From contig NZ_BMSA01000024.1 in NCBI RefSeq assembly GCF_014648915.1, positions 1-64,000 of the forward strand: 64,000 nt of DNA. The letters are read 5' to 3'. The notes below the pieces were generated by a model that ran no database searches, had not been told where the DNA came from, and saw only the letters and a program-made list of their open reading frames with translations. This DNA comes from Streptomyces phaeofaciens (GTDB lineage: Bacteria > Actinomycetota > Actinomycetes > Streptomycetales > Streptomycetaceae). Below, piece by piece: positions 26,204 to 35,100 of this stretch (positions are counted from its first letter, which is position 1; each line of letters opens with the position of its first letter). The position numbers and the translations under genes are program-made.

Positions 26204-28027
26204 CTACGGCTCGAACCGCAGCACCTGCGGGTCGTGGTCGCTGATCTGGTCGTGGAACTCCGAGTTGATGTGCACGCTGTCGTACGCGAAGTCGCACGAG
26301 CGCCGGATCGACGGGCTGACCAGGATCTGGTCCAGCACCTGCTGGTTGCCCTGGTAGTCGTAGGAGTAACGCTCGCTCCTGGGCAGCGACTTGATCGCCG
26401 ACCACAGTTCGCCGTCGCCCTCCAGGATCTTCGCGGTGCCGGAGAACTCGAAGTCGTTGATGTCGCCGAGAGCGACGACGTCCGCGTTCTTCTGCACGTC
26501 GAGGATGTCCTTGACGAACGCGTTGACCAGCGTCGCCTGCTGGTGGCGCTGGGTCTCGGAGCTGCGCGCCACCGGCTGGTACTGCGCGTGCAGCGACTGG
26601 TCGCCGCCCTTGGAGTTGAAGTGGTTGGCGATCACGAAGACCGTGCGGCCGCGGAAGGCGAACTCGCCGACCAGCGGCTTGCGGCTGGCGTTCCAGGCCG
26701 CGTTCGCCGGGTCTATCCGGCCCGGGGAGACCGTCAGGGCGGCCTTGCCGCGCTCCTTGGTCACGCCCGCGGCGGTCGTCGTGTCGCCGCCGGCGCGGTC
26801 GGTGAAGGAGACCCGCTCCGGGTTGAAGAGGAACACCTGGCGGATGTTGCCGCCCGGCTCGCCGCCGTCGGTGTTGTTCGCCGGGTCGATCGAACGCCAG
26901 TCGTACCGCGGGCCGCCCGCCGCGACGATCGCGTCGATCAGCTTGGTGACCGTGACGTCGGCGGCGGTCGTGCCGTCGTTCGTCGCGCCGTTGTTGTCCT
27001 GGATCTCCTCCAGGGAGACGATGTCGGGCGACTTCAGGTTGTTCACGATCGCGGAGGCGTGCTCCTCGAACGTGGCGTCGGACGGGTCGAGGTTCTCGAC
27101 GTTGTACGTCGCGACCGCCAGCTCGCCCTTCTTCTGCTTCGCGGTCGTCTCCCGCTGGAGACCGGCGCTCTTCAGCGTGCCCAGCTGGTGGGCGACGAGG
27201 GTGTAGCCGCCGTACTGGTTGTAGTCCAGCGGGCCGGTGGTGGTGCCGCCCAGCACGTCACCGACGTTCGCGACGGGGAAGTCGGCGGTCGCGCCGAGCG
27301 ACTGGACCTGGAGCCGGCCGGTGTTCTGCGAGGTGTACGAGCCGTACACCGTGCCGCCGCGCCGGCTCGCGTTCTCGTGCGGCTTCACCGTGACCCACAG
27401 CTCGCTGTAGGGGTCGGTGGCGGTGACCACACGGGCGTCGGCGACCTGGACGTCCATGCCCTCCAGGGACTCGTAGTAGTCCAGGGCGTACTTCTTCGGT
27501 TGCAGCGTCAGCGCGTTGACCGAGTTGGCCGCGGCCGCGTCGCCGTCCGGGGTGTACGCGGCCGGGACCGACCGGGCGTTCACGACGGTCGGCGCGGGGA
27601 CGGCGTTGCCGCTGGAGACCACGGTCACCGTGGGCTTGGTGATCTCGGTGACCGACTGGTTGCCGGAGGCGGCGCCGCCCGGGACGAACTCGGTGACGGT
27701 GCCGGACACGGTGACCGCGTCACCGACCGCGACCTTCGGGACGGAGCTGGTGAAGACGAAGACGCCTTCGCTGGTGGCCGGGTCGGCGTCCGGGTTCGGA
27801 TCCTGGATCCAGAAACCTCTGGAGCCGTACGTGCGTACGCCGGTGACGATTCCGGCCACATCCGTGACCGCCTGGCCGGCGTACGGGGACATCCGGGTCG
27901 TGCCCTGGATGTCATGGATGGCCACCGCGGCCGCGTGCGCGGGCGCGGTCAGGGCGACGGTGGACGCCGCGGAGCACACGGCGGCGACGGTGAGCGCGGC
28001 GAGGCGCGCGGACTTCTTGCTCGGCAA
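26204..28027 (-). CDS. Secreted endonuclease/exonuclease/phosphatase (ExeM/NucH-like)
   Basis: A 607-residue extracellular nuclease. It starts with a Sec signal peptide (LPSKKSARLAALTVAAVCSAASTVALTAPAHAA). An OB-fold-like region follows (IHDIQGTTRMSPYAGQAVTDVAGIVTG, VAVGDAVTVSGTVTEF), then the EEP catalytic domain. Catalytic motifs are ATYNVENL, VSLEEIQDNNG, VIANHFNSKGGDQ, VVALGDINDFEFS and SDHDPQVL. TTG 28027 is chosen as start because GGAGGGATCCCG lies just upstream; no ATG or GTG fits the signal peptide. It may release phosphate or nucleosides from environmental DNA. Confidence 0.9.
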   Translation of the reverse strand: MPSKKSARLAALTVAAVCSAASTVALTAPAHAAAVAIHDIQGTTRMSPYAGQAVTDVAGIVTGVRTYGSRGFWIQDPNPDADPATSEGVFVFTSSVPKVAVGDAVTVSGTVTEFVPGGAASGNQSVTEITKPTVTVVSSGNAVPAPTVVNARSVPAAYTPDGDAAAANSVNALTLQPKKYALDYYESLEGMDVQVADARVVTATDPYSELWVTVKPHENASRRGGTVYGSYTSQNTGRLQVQSLGATADFPVANVGDVLGGTTTGPLDYNQYGGYTLVAHQLGTLKSAGLQRETTAKQKKGELAVATYNVENLDPSDATFEEHASAIVNNLKSPDIVSLEEIQDNNGATNDGTTAADVTVTKLIDAIVAAGGPRYDWRSIDPANNTDGGEPGGNIRQVFLFNPERVSFTDRAGGDTTTAAGVTKERGKAALTVSPGRIDPANAAWNASRKPLVGEFAFRGRTVFVIANHFNSKGGDQSLHAQYQPVARSSETQRHQQATLVNAFVKDILDVQKNADVVALGDINDFEFSGTAKILEGDGELWSAIKSLPRSERYSYDYQGNQQVLDQILVSPSIRRSCDFAYDSVHINSEFHDQISDHDPQVLRFEP

Positions 28028-28109
28028 CGGGATCCCTCCGGGGACATACGTGGGTGCCGGGACGAGGGTGGTGCGGGGAACGAGGGGCCGCGACCGGTGA
28101 GACGGTGGC

Positions 28110-28162
28110 GACGCGCGTAGAAAATACAGTGAACACATGTCCATCGAGTTTCTACGCGCGTC
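28110..28162. promoter_or_regulatory. 14-bp inverted repeat upstream of the nuclease
   Basis: GACGCGCGTAGAAA (28110-28123) is repeated exactly in inverse at 28149-28162, separated by 25 bp. In the nuclease direction the spacer holds one GTTCAC heptamer half. This could be a two-site operator or a stem in the 5' leader. Confidence 0.6.
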
Positions 28163-28318
28163 AATCTCCTGTGTGCTCCGGCCACTTGTCAAGGTTTCGG
28201 CCATGTACGGCTCCTGACGGAGACATGAACCGGGCGGCATGGGGCGATATCCGTCTAGGCTGAGTGGCCCGGTGCCCGAGTGGGACACGGGCACGACGCG
28301 CCCTAGGAGAACCAGCCC

Positions 28319-29749
28319 ATGTCAGACAGCTCCCCCCTGCCGCCCGTGCGGCTGCACCCCGAAGCGGAGCTGGCGCGCGACGCGCTGTCCACGCCGTTGC
28401 TCTCCCGGGCCGCGCGACTCGCCCGCTGGGTCGGTCCGGACACCCGGGTCGACGCCGGGGGCGGGCTCGTGGAGGAGCAGTTGCCGGCCGCCGCCGAGGC
28501 GCTCGGGCTGACCGGGGACGACGCGGCCGCCTTCGCGAGCGAGGCCTGGCGGATCGCCGTGGACGCCGGGCTCGTCGAGATCGCCGACGAGGAGGCCGGC
28601 ACCGTCACGGCCGGCGAGGACCTCGCCCTGCTCACCGGCGGCGCCCCGCACGACGTCCTCGCCGTCTGGCTCGCCGCGCTGGAGACGGTCGTCGCCGACG
28701 CGGCCGTACCCGACCTCGACGAACTGATGGACGCCATGGACGAGGGCGGCGAGGTCGACTTCTCCCGGCTGGACTGGGACCCCGAGGGCGAGGCCGAGTT
28801 CCTCGACGGCGTGCTCGGCAACCTCTACCTCCTCACCGCCAACGAGGACGGCCCCGGCGACGGCCCCGTGCCGCTCCCCGCGCTCGCCGCCTCGATGATC
28901 GTCCCCGGGGACATGGGGGAGCCCACCAACGACGTCCTGGAGCAGGTCTCCGACGCGATGATGCGCCTCGACGACCAGTTCCGGCTGCTGGAGCCGATCG
29001 GCCTGGTCGCCTACCAGCCCGTCGACGAGGCGCTGCTGGCCGACCCCGAGGAGGAGCCCGCCGCGGCCCCGGTCGACGAGACCGACGTCTCCCGCTACGG
29101 CATGGTCCGCCTCACCCCGCTCGGCCTCTACGGGCTGCGCGCCCGGCTGCTGGAGTCCGGCTTCGAGGCCCCGGCGGTCGGTGAACTCGCCGACAAGGGC
29201 GCCGACGTCCTCCTCGACGGCAGCGCGGCCTACGGCCCGCGCGCCGCCCGCGCCGAGACCGAGCAGTGGCTGGACCGGCGCGAACCTCTCCCCGCCGCAC
29301 GGGAGTTGCTCGCCGCCGCGCGCGGCTCCGACGCCGGGGCCCCGCTGCGCCGGCTCCGCTGCCAGGAGGCGCTCGCGCTCGTCGGCGCGCCGGCCGAACC
29401 CGCCGTGCGCGAGGTGCTCGACGACCCCGAGCTGGGCGGGCTCGCCCGGGTCTGGCTGACCGAGCTGGGCGCGGCGGACGTACCCGCTCCCTCCGAGGAC
29501 CTCGTCTTCTGGCTCACCATCGACACCCTGGCCGCCCAGCTCGGCTCCGAGGGCGACTCGGAGGAGTTCCAGGCCCTCGTCGAGGGGTTGGCCGGCGGGC
29601 ACAGCGGGTTCTTCGCCGCCGCCTGGCGTGTCGACCACCCCGCGACCCCGGAGGTCCTGGAGGCCATGGGCCGTCTGCACCCGGACAAGAGGATCGCGAA
29701 GGAGGCACGCAAGGCCGCCTTCAAGGCACGGTCCCAGCAGAGCGGCTGA
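28319..29749 (+). CDS. Conserved acidic hypothetical protein, 476 aa
   Basis: A large cytoplasmic protein, rich in Ala, Glu, Asp and Leu. It has no signal, no membrane segment and no catalytic motif that I recognise. The N-terminal 250 residues are helical (AEALGLTGDDAAAFASEAWRIAVDAGLVE resembles a winged-helix or helical-repeat module). The C-terminus (REVLDDPELGGLARVWLTELGAADVP) looks like HEAT-type repeats. AGGAGAACC precedes ATG 28319. It sits between two secreted phosphate- or nucleic-acid-related hydrolases, but no functional link is shown. Confidence 0.85.
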   Translation: MSDSSPLPPVRLHPEAELARDALSTPLLSRAARLARWVGPDTRVDAGGGLVEEQLPAAAEALGLTGDDAAAFASEAWRIAVDAGLVEIADEEAGTVTAGEDLALLTGGAPHDVLAVWLAALETVVADAAVPDLDELMDAMDEGGEVDFSRLDWDPEGEAEFLDGVLGNLYLLTANEDGPGDGPVPLPALAASMIVPGDMGEPTNDVLEQVSDAMMRLDDQFRLLEPIGLVAYQPVDEALLADPEEEPAAAPVDETDVSRYGMVRLTPLGLYGLRARLLESGFEAPAVGELADKGADVLLDGSAAYGPRAARAETEQWLDRREPLPAARELLAAARGSDAGAPLRRLRCQEALALVGAPAEPAVREVLDDPELGGLARVWLTELGAADVPAPSEDLVFWLTIDTLAAQLGSEGDSEEFQALVEGLAGGHSGFFAAAWRVDHPATPEVLEAMGRLHPDKRIAKEARKAAFKARSQQSG

Positions 29750-29875
29750 GCCCTCCGGGGGGAGTGCGCACGGAACCGTCCCGCCCGGAACCGGCGTGCG
29801 CGCCGGGCGGACGGCCGGGGCCGGCAGCCGAAGCCGTACGGATTCACGGAATGGGGTCCCCGGAAGCCGCCCCCC

Positions 29876-29897
29876 GTTCAACTCCCGTTCAGGCATG
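29876..29897 (+). promoter_or_regulatory. PHO-box-like direct repeat before phoX
   Basis: Two adjacent 11-nt units, GTTCAACTCCC and GTTCAGGCATG, share GTTCA at 11-nt spacing, about 70-90 bp before the PhoX start. This fits the PhoP-binding direct repeats of Streptomyces (GTTCACC-type, known from the pst and pho genes) and the role of the gene. Confidence 0.65.
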
Positions 29898-29965
29898 GGC
29901 GGGACGGTGTCGCCGAACCGAGGCCCGCCACCCTCCACGGCACACCCACCGTCTCAGGAGACACC

Positions 29966-31423
29966 ATGTCGCTCACCCGCAGGGACTTCGCCAGACGATC
30001 CGCGCTCACCGGTGCCGGCGTCGCACTGGCGGGCAGCGTAGGCGCCCTCGCCACCGCACCGAACGCTCTCGCGTCCACGGACACCGAGAGCGCCGAGGAG
30101 GCGGACGAGAAGTCGGCGGCCGCACACGGCGGGGTCGGCTACGGACCGCTGGTCCCCGACCCGGACGGCATCCTCGCCCTGCCCGCCGGCTTCCGGTACA
30201 AGATCATCACCTACAGCGGGCGGACGAAGCTGGAGTCGGGCGAGTTCACCCCCTCCAACCACGACGGCACCGCCACCTTCGACGGCCCGCGCGGAACCAC
30301 CCTCCTCGTCAACAACCACGAGCTGAAGGGCCCGCGCGCCAACTGGACGTACCCCGTCCCGCTCACCGAGGGCCTGGTCTACGACCCGGCCGCCGCCGGT
30401 GGCTGCACCGTCGTCGAGGTGCGCCCCGACGGCCGCGTCGCCGAATGGGTCGGCATCGCGGGCACCTCCACCAACTGCGCGGGCGGCCGCACCCCTTGGG
30501 GCACCTGGCTCACCTGCGAGGAGAACTCCGACAAGGCCGGCGTCAACGGCATGACCAAGGACCACGGTTATGTCTTCGAGGTCGACCCGGCCGACCGGCG
30601 CGCCAACAAGAACCCCAAGCCGCTGAAGTTCTTCGGCCGGTACGACCACGAGGCCGTCGTCATCGACCCCAAGCGCGGCCACGCCTACCTCACCGAGGAC
30701 GCCGCGACCCCCAACGGCCTGCTCTTCCGCTGGACCCCGCCGAAGGACTTCGCGTACGGCCGCGGCGCGTTCCGCGCCCTCGCCGACGACGCCGGTGTCC
30801 TCCAGGCGCCCAAGTGCTACGACTCCGGCGGCCAGTTCGTCGACGACCTCTCCCGCGCCACGAAGATCGGCACGGTGTACGGCGTCGACTGGATCGACGT
30901 CCCCGACCGCGACGCCCGCACCACCCCCGTCCGCAAGCAGTTCGCGGCCGGCGAGATCACCCGCGCCCGCAAGCTGGAGGGCATGTGGTGGGGCGACGGC
31001 GGCACCTACATCGTCTCCTCGTACGCCCGCGCCGAGAGCCCGCAGCAGCACGACGGCCAGGTCTGGTTCTACGACCCCAAGCGCCGCACCCTCACCCTGA
31101 AGGTGCTGCTCGGAGTGAACCCCGACCCCGACGCCGACGGCGCCTTCGACGGCCCCGACAACATCACCGTCTCCCCCTACGGCGGCCTCGTCATCGCCGA
31201 GGACGGCGAGGGCGTCCAGCACCTGTTCGGCGCCACCGACAGCGGCCGCACCTACCCCATCGCCCGCAACGACCTGAACATCGGCAGCGAGGAGGAGCCG
31301 GAATTCAGCGAGTTCACCGGCGTCACCTTCTCCCAGGACGGCCGCACCCTCTACGCCAACATCCAGACCCCGGGCATCATGCTGGCCATCACCGGACCCT
31401 GGAAGCGTCAGAAGCGCTGCTGA
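29966..31423 (+). CDS. phoX: PhoX-family alkaline phosphatase, Tat-secreted
   Basis: A 485-residue DUF839/PhoX protein that releases phosphate from organic esters outside the cell, with Ca and Fe cofactors in studied members. A Tat signal opens the protein (SLTRRDFARRSALTGAGVALAGSVG, cleavage near ALAS). Motifs follow along the propeller: LLVNNHELKGPRANWTYP, GTWLTCEENSDKAG, RYDHEAVVIDPK, GHAYLTEDAATPNG, and DNITVSPYGGLVIAEDGEG. CAGGAG precedes ATG 29966. A PHO-box-like repeat upstream suggests PhoRP control. Confidence 0.92.
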   Translation: MSLTRRDFARRSALTGAGVALAGSVGALATAPNALASTDTESAEEADEKSAAAHGGVGYGPLVPDPDGILALPAGFRYKIITYSGRTKLESGEFTPSNHDGTATFDGPRGTTLLVNNHELKGPRANWTYPVPLTEGLVYDPAAAGGCTVVEVRPDGRVAEWVGIAGTSTNCAGGRTPWGTWLTCEENSDKAGVNGMTKDHGYVFEVDPADRRANKNPKPLKFFGRYDHEAVVIDPKRGHAYLTEDAATPNGLLFRWTPPKDFAYGRGAFRALADDAGVLQAPKCYDSGGQFVDDLSRATKIGTVYGVDWIDVPDRDARTTPVRKQFAAGEITRARKLEGMWWGDGGTYIVSSYARAESPQQHDGQVWFYDPKRRTLTLKVLLGVNPDPDADGAFDGPDNITVSPYGGLVIAEDGEGVQHLFGATDSGRTYPIARNDLNIGSEEEPEFSEFTGVTFSQDGRTLYANIQTPGIMLAITGPWKRQKRC

Positions 31424-31613
31424 CCCTCCGTCCGTCACGCCACCATCTGCCGACCGCCCCTCCGGCATCCCCGCCGGGCGGATGCCGGGGCGGGCCGTCG
31501 GGCCTACAGTGAAGTGATAGGTGGACGTGGCCGGGCCGGGCAGGGGGCACGGCGGCCGGTTCCGGATCACACGGGGGTTCATGACTCCTCACGCAGGCCA
31601 TGCGGAGGTGCAC

Positions 31614-32162
31614 ATGATCGAGGGTGCGATCGTCGGTGTCGTCACCACGGCACTGACCGAGGGAGTGCGCTTCCTGTACCAGCAGGCACAGGAGCTGATC
31701 AGCGCCCGGCGGGCACGCAAGGCCACGGAGGCCACGAGGACACCACCGGAGGGCGTGTTCCTGGGGGAGGTACGTGTCGTACCGGACGACCCGTCCGTCC
31801 TCGACGACTACGCGGACACCTTCGACCAGTTGCTGTCCACGGAGAGCCTGGTCCTGCTCCAGTCGGGGCACACCGTCGATCCGGCCGACGAGGACCAGAT
31901 GCTGGCGGCGGCGAGACTGCGGGCGCTCCTGGAGAACGTCACCGGCCGCCGGATCACCTTCGTGGGCGAGCCGGATCGCCCACCGTCCGGCACGCCGTTC
32001 GTCCGCGGTGAGGCCGAGGCCGACATCGTGCGCGGCGAGCAGGCCGGGGTGCGCGCCGACGAGATCGGCGACGGTGCGCGGGTGACGGGCCGCTCCACGG
32101 CGAAGGAGGTCGGCCCCGGAGCCGGGTCCTACGGTGTGCGCGCGGGGAAGATCTCCGGTTAG
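31614..32162 (+). CDS. 182-aa protein paired with a STAND NTPase
   Basis: This family is not one I can name. The N-terminus (MIEGAIVGVVTTALTEGVRF) is a hydrophobic or amphipathic helix. A basic stretch (ARRARKA) and a folded middle follow. The C-terminal 45 residues are rich in Gly, Ala and Val with pseudo-repeats (GEQAGVRADEIGDGARVTGR, then EVGPGAGSYGVRAGKI). GGAGGTG precedes ATG 31614. The NTPase starts 20 bp later, so the two are one operon. Helix-plus-motif proteins next to STAND NTPases can be effectors in bacterial immunity or cell-death modules; that role is inference here. Confidence 0.75.
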   Translation: MIEGAIVGVVTTALTEGVRFLYQQAQELISARRARKATEATRTPPEGVFLGEVRVVPDDPSVLDDYADTFDQLLSTESLVLLQSGHTVDPADEDQMLAAARLRALLENVTGRRITFVGEPDRPPSGTPFVRGEAEADIVRGEQAGVRADEIGDGARVTGRSTAKEVGPGAGSYGVRAGKISG

Positions 32163-32181
32163 TCCTCCGGCGAGGCGTGCG

Positions 32182-35100
32182 ATGAACGACACCGCGGACT
32201 TCACCGGCCGTGAGGAGCTCTTCCGCGCGGTCGCCGACTGGTGGGAAAACGGCGGTGAACGCTATTTCCTGCTCGGCGGCGGTGTGGGAACCGGCAAGAC
32301 CACCGCCATGGCACGTCTGGTCTCGCGTGAAGCCCCGGTGGTGGCCGGACACTTCTGCGAGCCGGGCGACCTGTCCACCCGTAACCCGGTCGAGGCGGCC
32401 CGCTCCCTGTCCACTCAACTGGCCTCCCAGGTGGCCGGATTCACCGAGGCGCTCGTCGGCCTCGACGGGCCGCGGTCCACGACCCATGTTCAGGGCACGG
32501 GGATCACCGATGAGGTCGGGCCGGGCGGGGTGAACGCGGGAGTCTACATCGCGACCCTCGTGGTCGAGGCCCCGTCGGACGAGGCCGCCTGGCAGCGCAC
32601 GGTGACGGGCCCCCTGCGCGAGCTGTCCTCCGAGGGGCTCCTGCCGCCCCTGCTCATCGCCGTGGACGCGCTGGACGAGGCCGAACTGTACGACGGACGG
32701 ACGAAGCTGACCGACCTGGTGCTGGGAACGGGCAGCCGCCTTCCGCAGGTGCGCTGGCTGGTGTCCACCCGCTATCCGGAGTCCGTGGCCGGACGCCTCC
32801 CGGAACGGGACGTCCGGCGGTGGGACCTGTCGTACGGGCCCGGGGGCGCCGAGACGACGAAGGACGTGCGAGCCTTTCTCGTGAGCGAGCTGGGGCTCCG
32901 GGACGGCCCTGTGCTCGACCTGGCCGAAGGGCGTACGGGCGGCAACTTCCTGCACGCACGGCTGCTGGTGGAGACCGTCCGGGCGCGCGGCCGGCCGGAA
33001 CCGGACCTGGTGGTCGCCGTCCTGGAAGACGTGCCGCCGGACCTCGACGGCAGCCAGAGCGGCTACCTCCGCCAGATCGTCGGCAGCGACGGGAAGGTGG
33101 GCTGGCTCGACGGCTACCACCCGGTCGTCTCGGCACTGGTCGCCGCCCGGGAACCCCTGGATCTGCCGACACTCGTCCGCCTCGGCGACATCCCCTCCTC
33201 GGTCGCCGTGCACGTGCTCGCGCGGATCGGCCCGTTGCTCGCCCCCGAGGGGACGCACGCCCCAGGGCAGCGGTACTCGCTCCATCACGCCCAGTTCCGC
33301 GAGTTCCTCGTCGACCCGGCCCGCGCCACGACGTGGTGGTGCGACCCGGAGGAGGCCGAGCAGCGCATCATGCGGGCCTACGACAAGCAGACCAGGGGAT
33401 GGTCCCAGTGGCGCAGCCTCGACAGCTACGGCACCCGGCACCTCTACGGGCATGCACGCCGGGCGGGCTGGACAGCGGCGGACTTCGACCGGCTGGTGGT
33501 GCCCGGATACGCGGCCCGGCTGGCCGAGGAGCCCGACGCCGCCGCGGCGGTGCTGCGAGCGCTCGACGTGCCGATCGCCGTGGCCGTCGCCGAACCCGAT
33601 GTCCCACGGGCGTTCTTCTGGTCCTGGACCGCGCGCCGGATCCGCGGTGCCCTGCTCGAACTCCTCGGCGTCGGCACACCGGCCTTGCTGGTCAGGGCCG
33701 GACACGAAGACCTCGCCGTCGCGAGTCTGAGCCTCACGGCGCGCACGGAACAGCACGGCGACCGCTTCGACCAGATGGTCGCGGCGCTGGCCGGGGAGAG
33801 GCTATGGGCCGATGTGCGGACGGTCATGTCCCTCGCACCGCCCTCGGAGAGACCCCGCCTGCTGCTCCGGGCGGCGGCGGTACGCGCACAGTCGGATCCG
33901 GAGGACGCGTGGACGATGGTAGGGGAGGCTCTGGCCTCCGCGTCCGGTTCCTGCCGTCACCACCTTCTCGCCGACCACCGGACGGAAGACGTGTGGACGG
34001 AGCTCGCGGCCGTGCCCGCGCTGGCCGACCGGACCAGGGAACTCGCCGACGGCCGGGCTGAGCTGCTGAACGCGGTGACCGCGGGGCTGACGCGATGGGA
34101 TCCCCGACGGGCGGTGGACCTCGCTCCCGAGCTGTACCTGACCGCGCGTGGCGCCGCGTACGAGATGCTGGCCAGGTCGGACCCGGCGGAGGCCGTCCGG
34201 CTGCTGGGGCGGCTGCCCGCCGGTGACGGGAACAGGACCCGGATCCTCTACACGCTGCTGCTCGACGGGCAGCTGCCTCCCCACCTGGCTCCGCGGTGGA
34301 CGGCGGACCGGGACGGGCCGGCCGATCCCGTGCGCCTGCTTCTGGCGGCCGCCCTGAGCCATGCTCCCGACGATCCGGAACTGACGTCCGCAGCACGTCG
34401 TCTCGACGAGGGGCTCTCCCCGGCAGCCGCGGCACCGGCCGGCGGCGGCGAAGGGCTCCCGGACGGGTGGGCCAGGGATCTGGCCGACCTGGATCTCGCC
34501 CCGCTGCGCCGGGATCCGGTGGCCGCGTCGATCGGGGCGGCCGTGGTGTTCCGGGCACTCCGGGCCGCATACGTGGATGACGACGGGCACGACGGGAAGG
34601 GTCCCGACGCTCATGTGGCCGGTCGTCTGGGCGCCGCGCTGGCGATTCTCGTCCCGGAGACGGCGGACCGGCTCATGGCGGCGGCGACACCTGGCGCCTC
34701 CGCGTACCGCAGCGCGTTCCTGGAGGCACTCGTCGGCCGTCTCTGCCCCGTCGATCCCGAGCGCGCGTGGAGAACGGCCGAGGAATCCCATGACGCCGGA
34801 GCCCTGCGTGCCTGGGCCCAATTCCTTCCCGCGTCACAGATCGCGGAAGGAACGCGCAAGGTGGCGCGCATCGACGCCCGGTTCAGCGGAACACGGGCCG
34901 CAATGGCCGGGCTGCTGGCCGCGAAGCTGCCCCGGGACGACGGCGACCGCGCGCGGGAACTGCTTCGGCTCACCTCGTCCCTCACCGACGGCGCCGTCTA
35001 CCGGCAGGAACACACGATGCTGAGCACGGCCTTCGCCGGTGCGGCTCCCGCCGAGGACGACCTGTCCGCCGCGCTCCTGCGCCGGATCGACTTCCTGCCA

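Noticed and set aside
28124..28148. PHO box for the secreted nuclease
   Set aside because: Only a single GTTCAC unit is present, without a second unit at 11-nt spacing.
29266..31512. 748-aa plus-strand open frame over the hypothetical and phoX genes
   Set aside because: An Arg/Pro-rich shadow in another frame of two genes with clear codon bias, and without recognisable domains.
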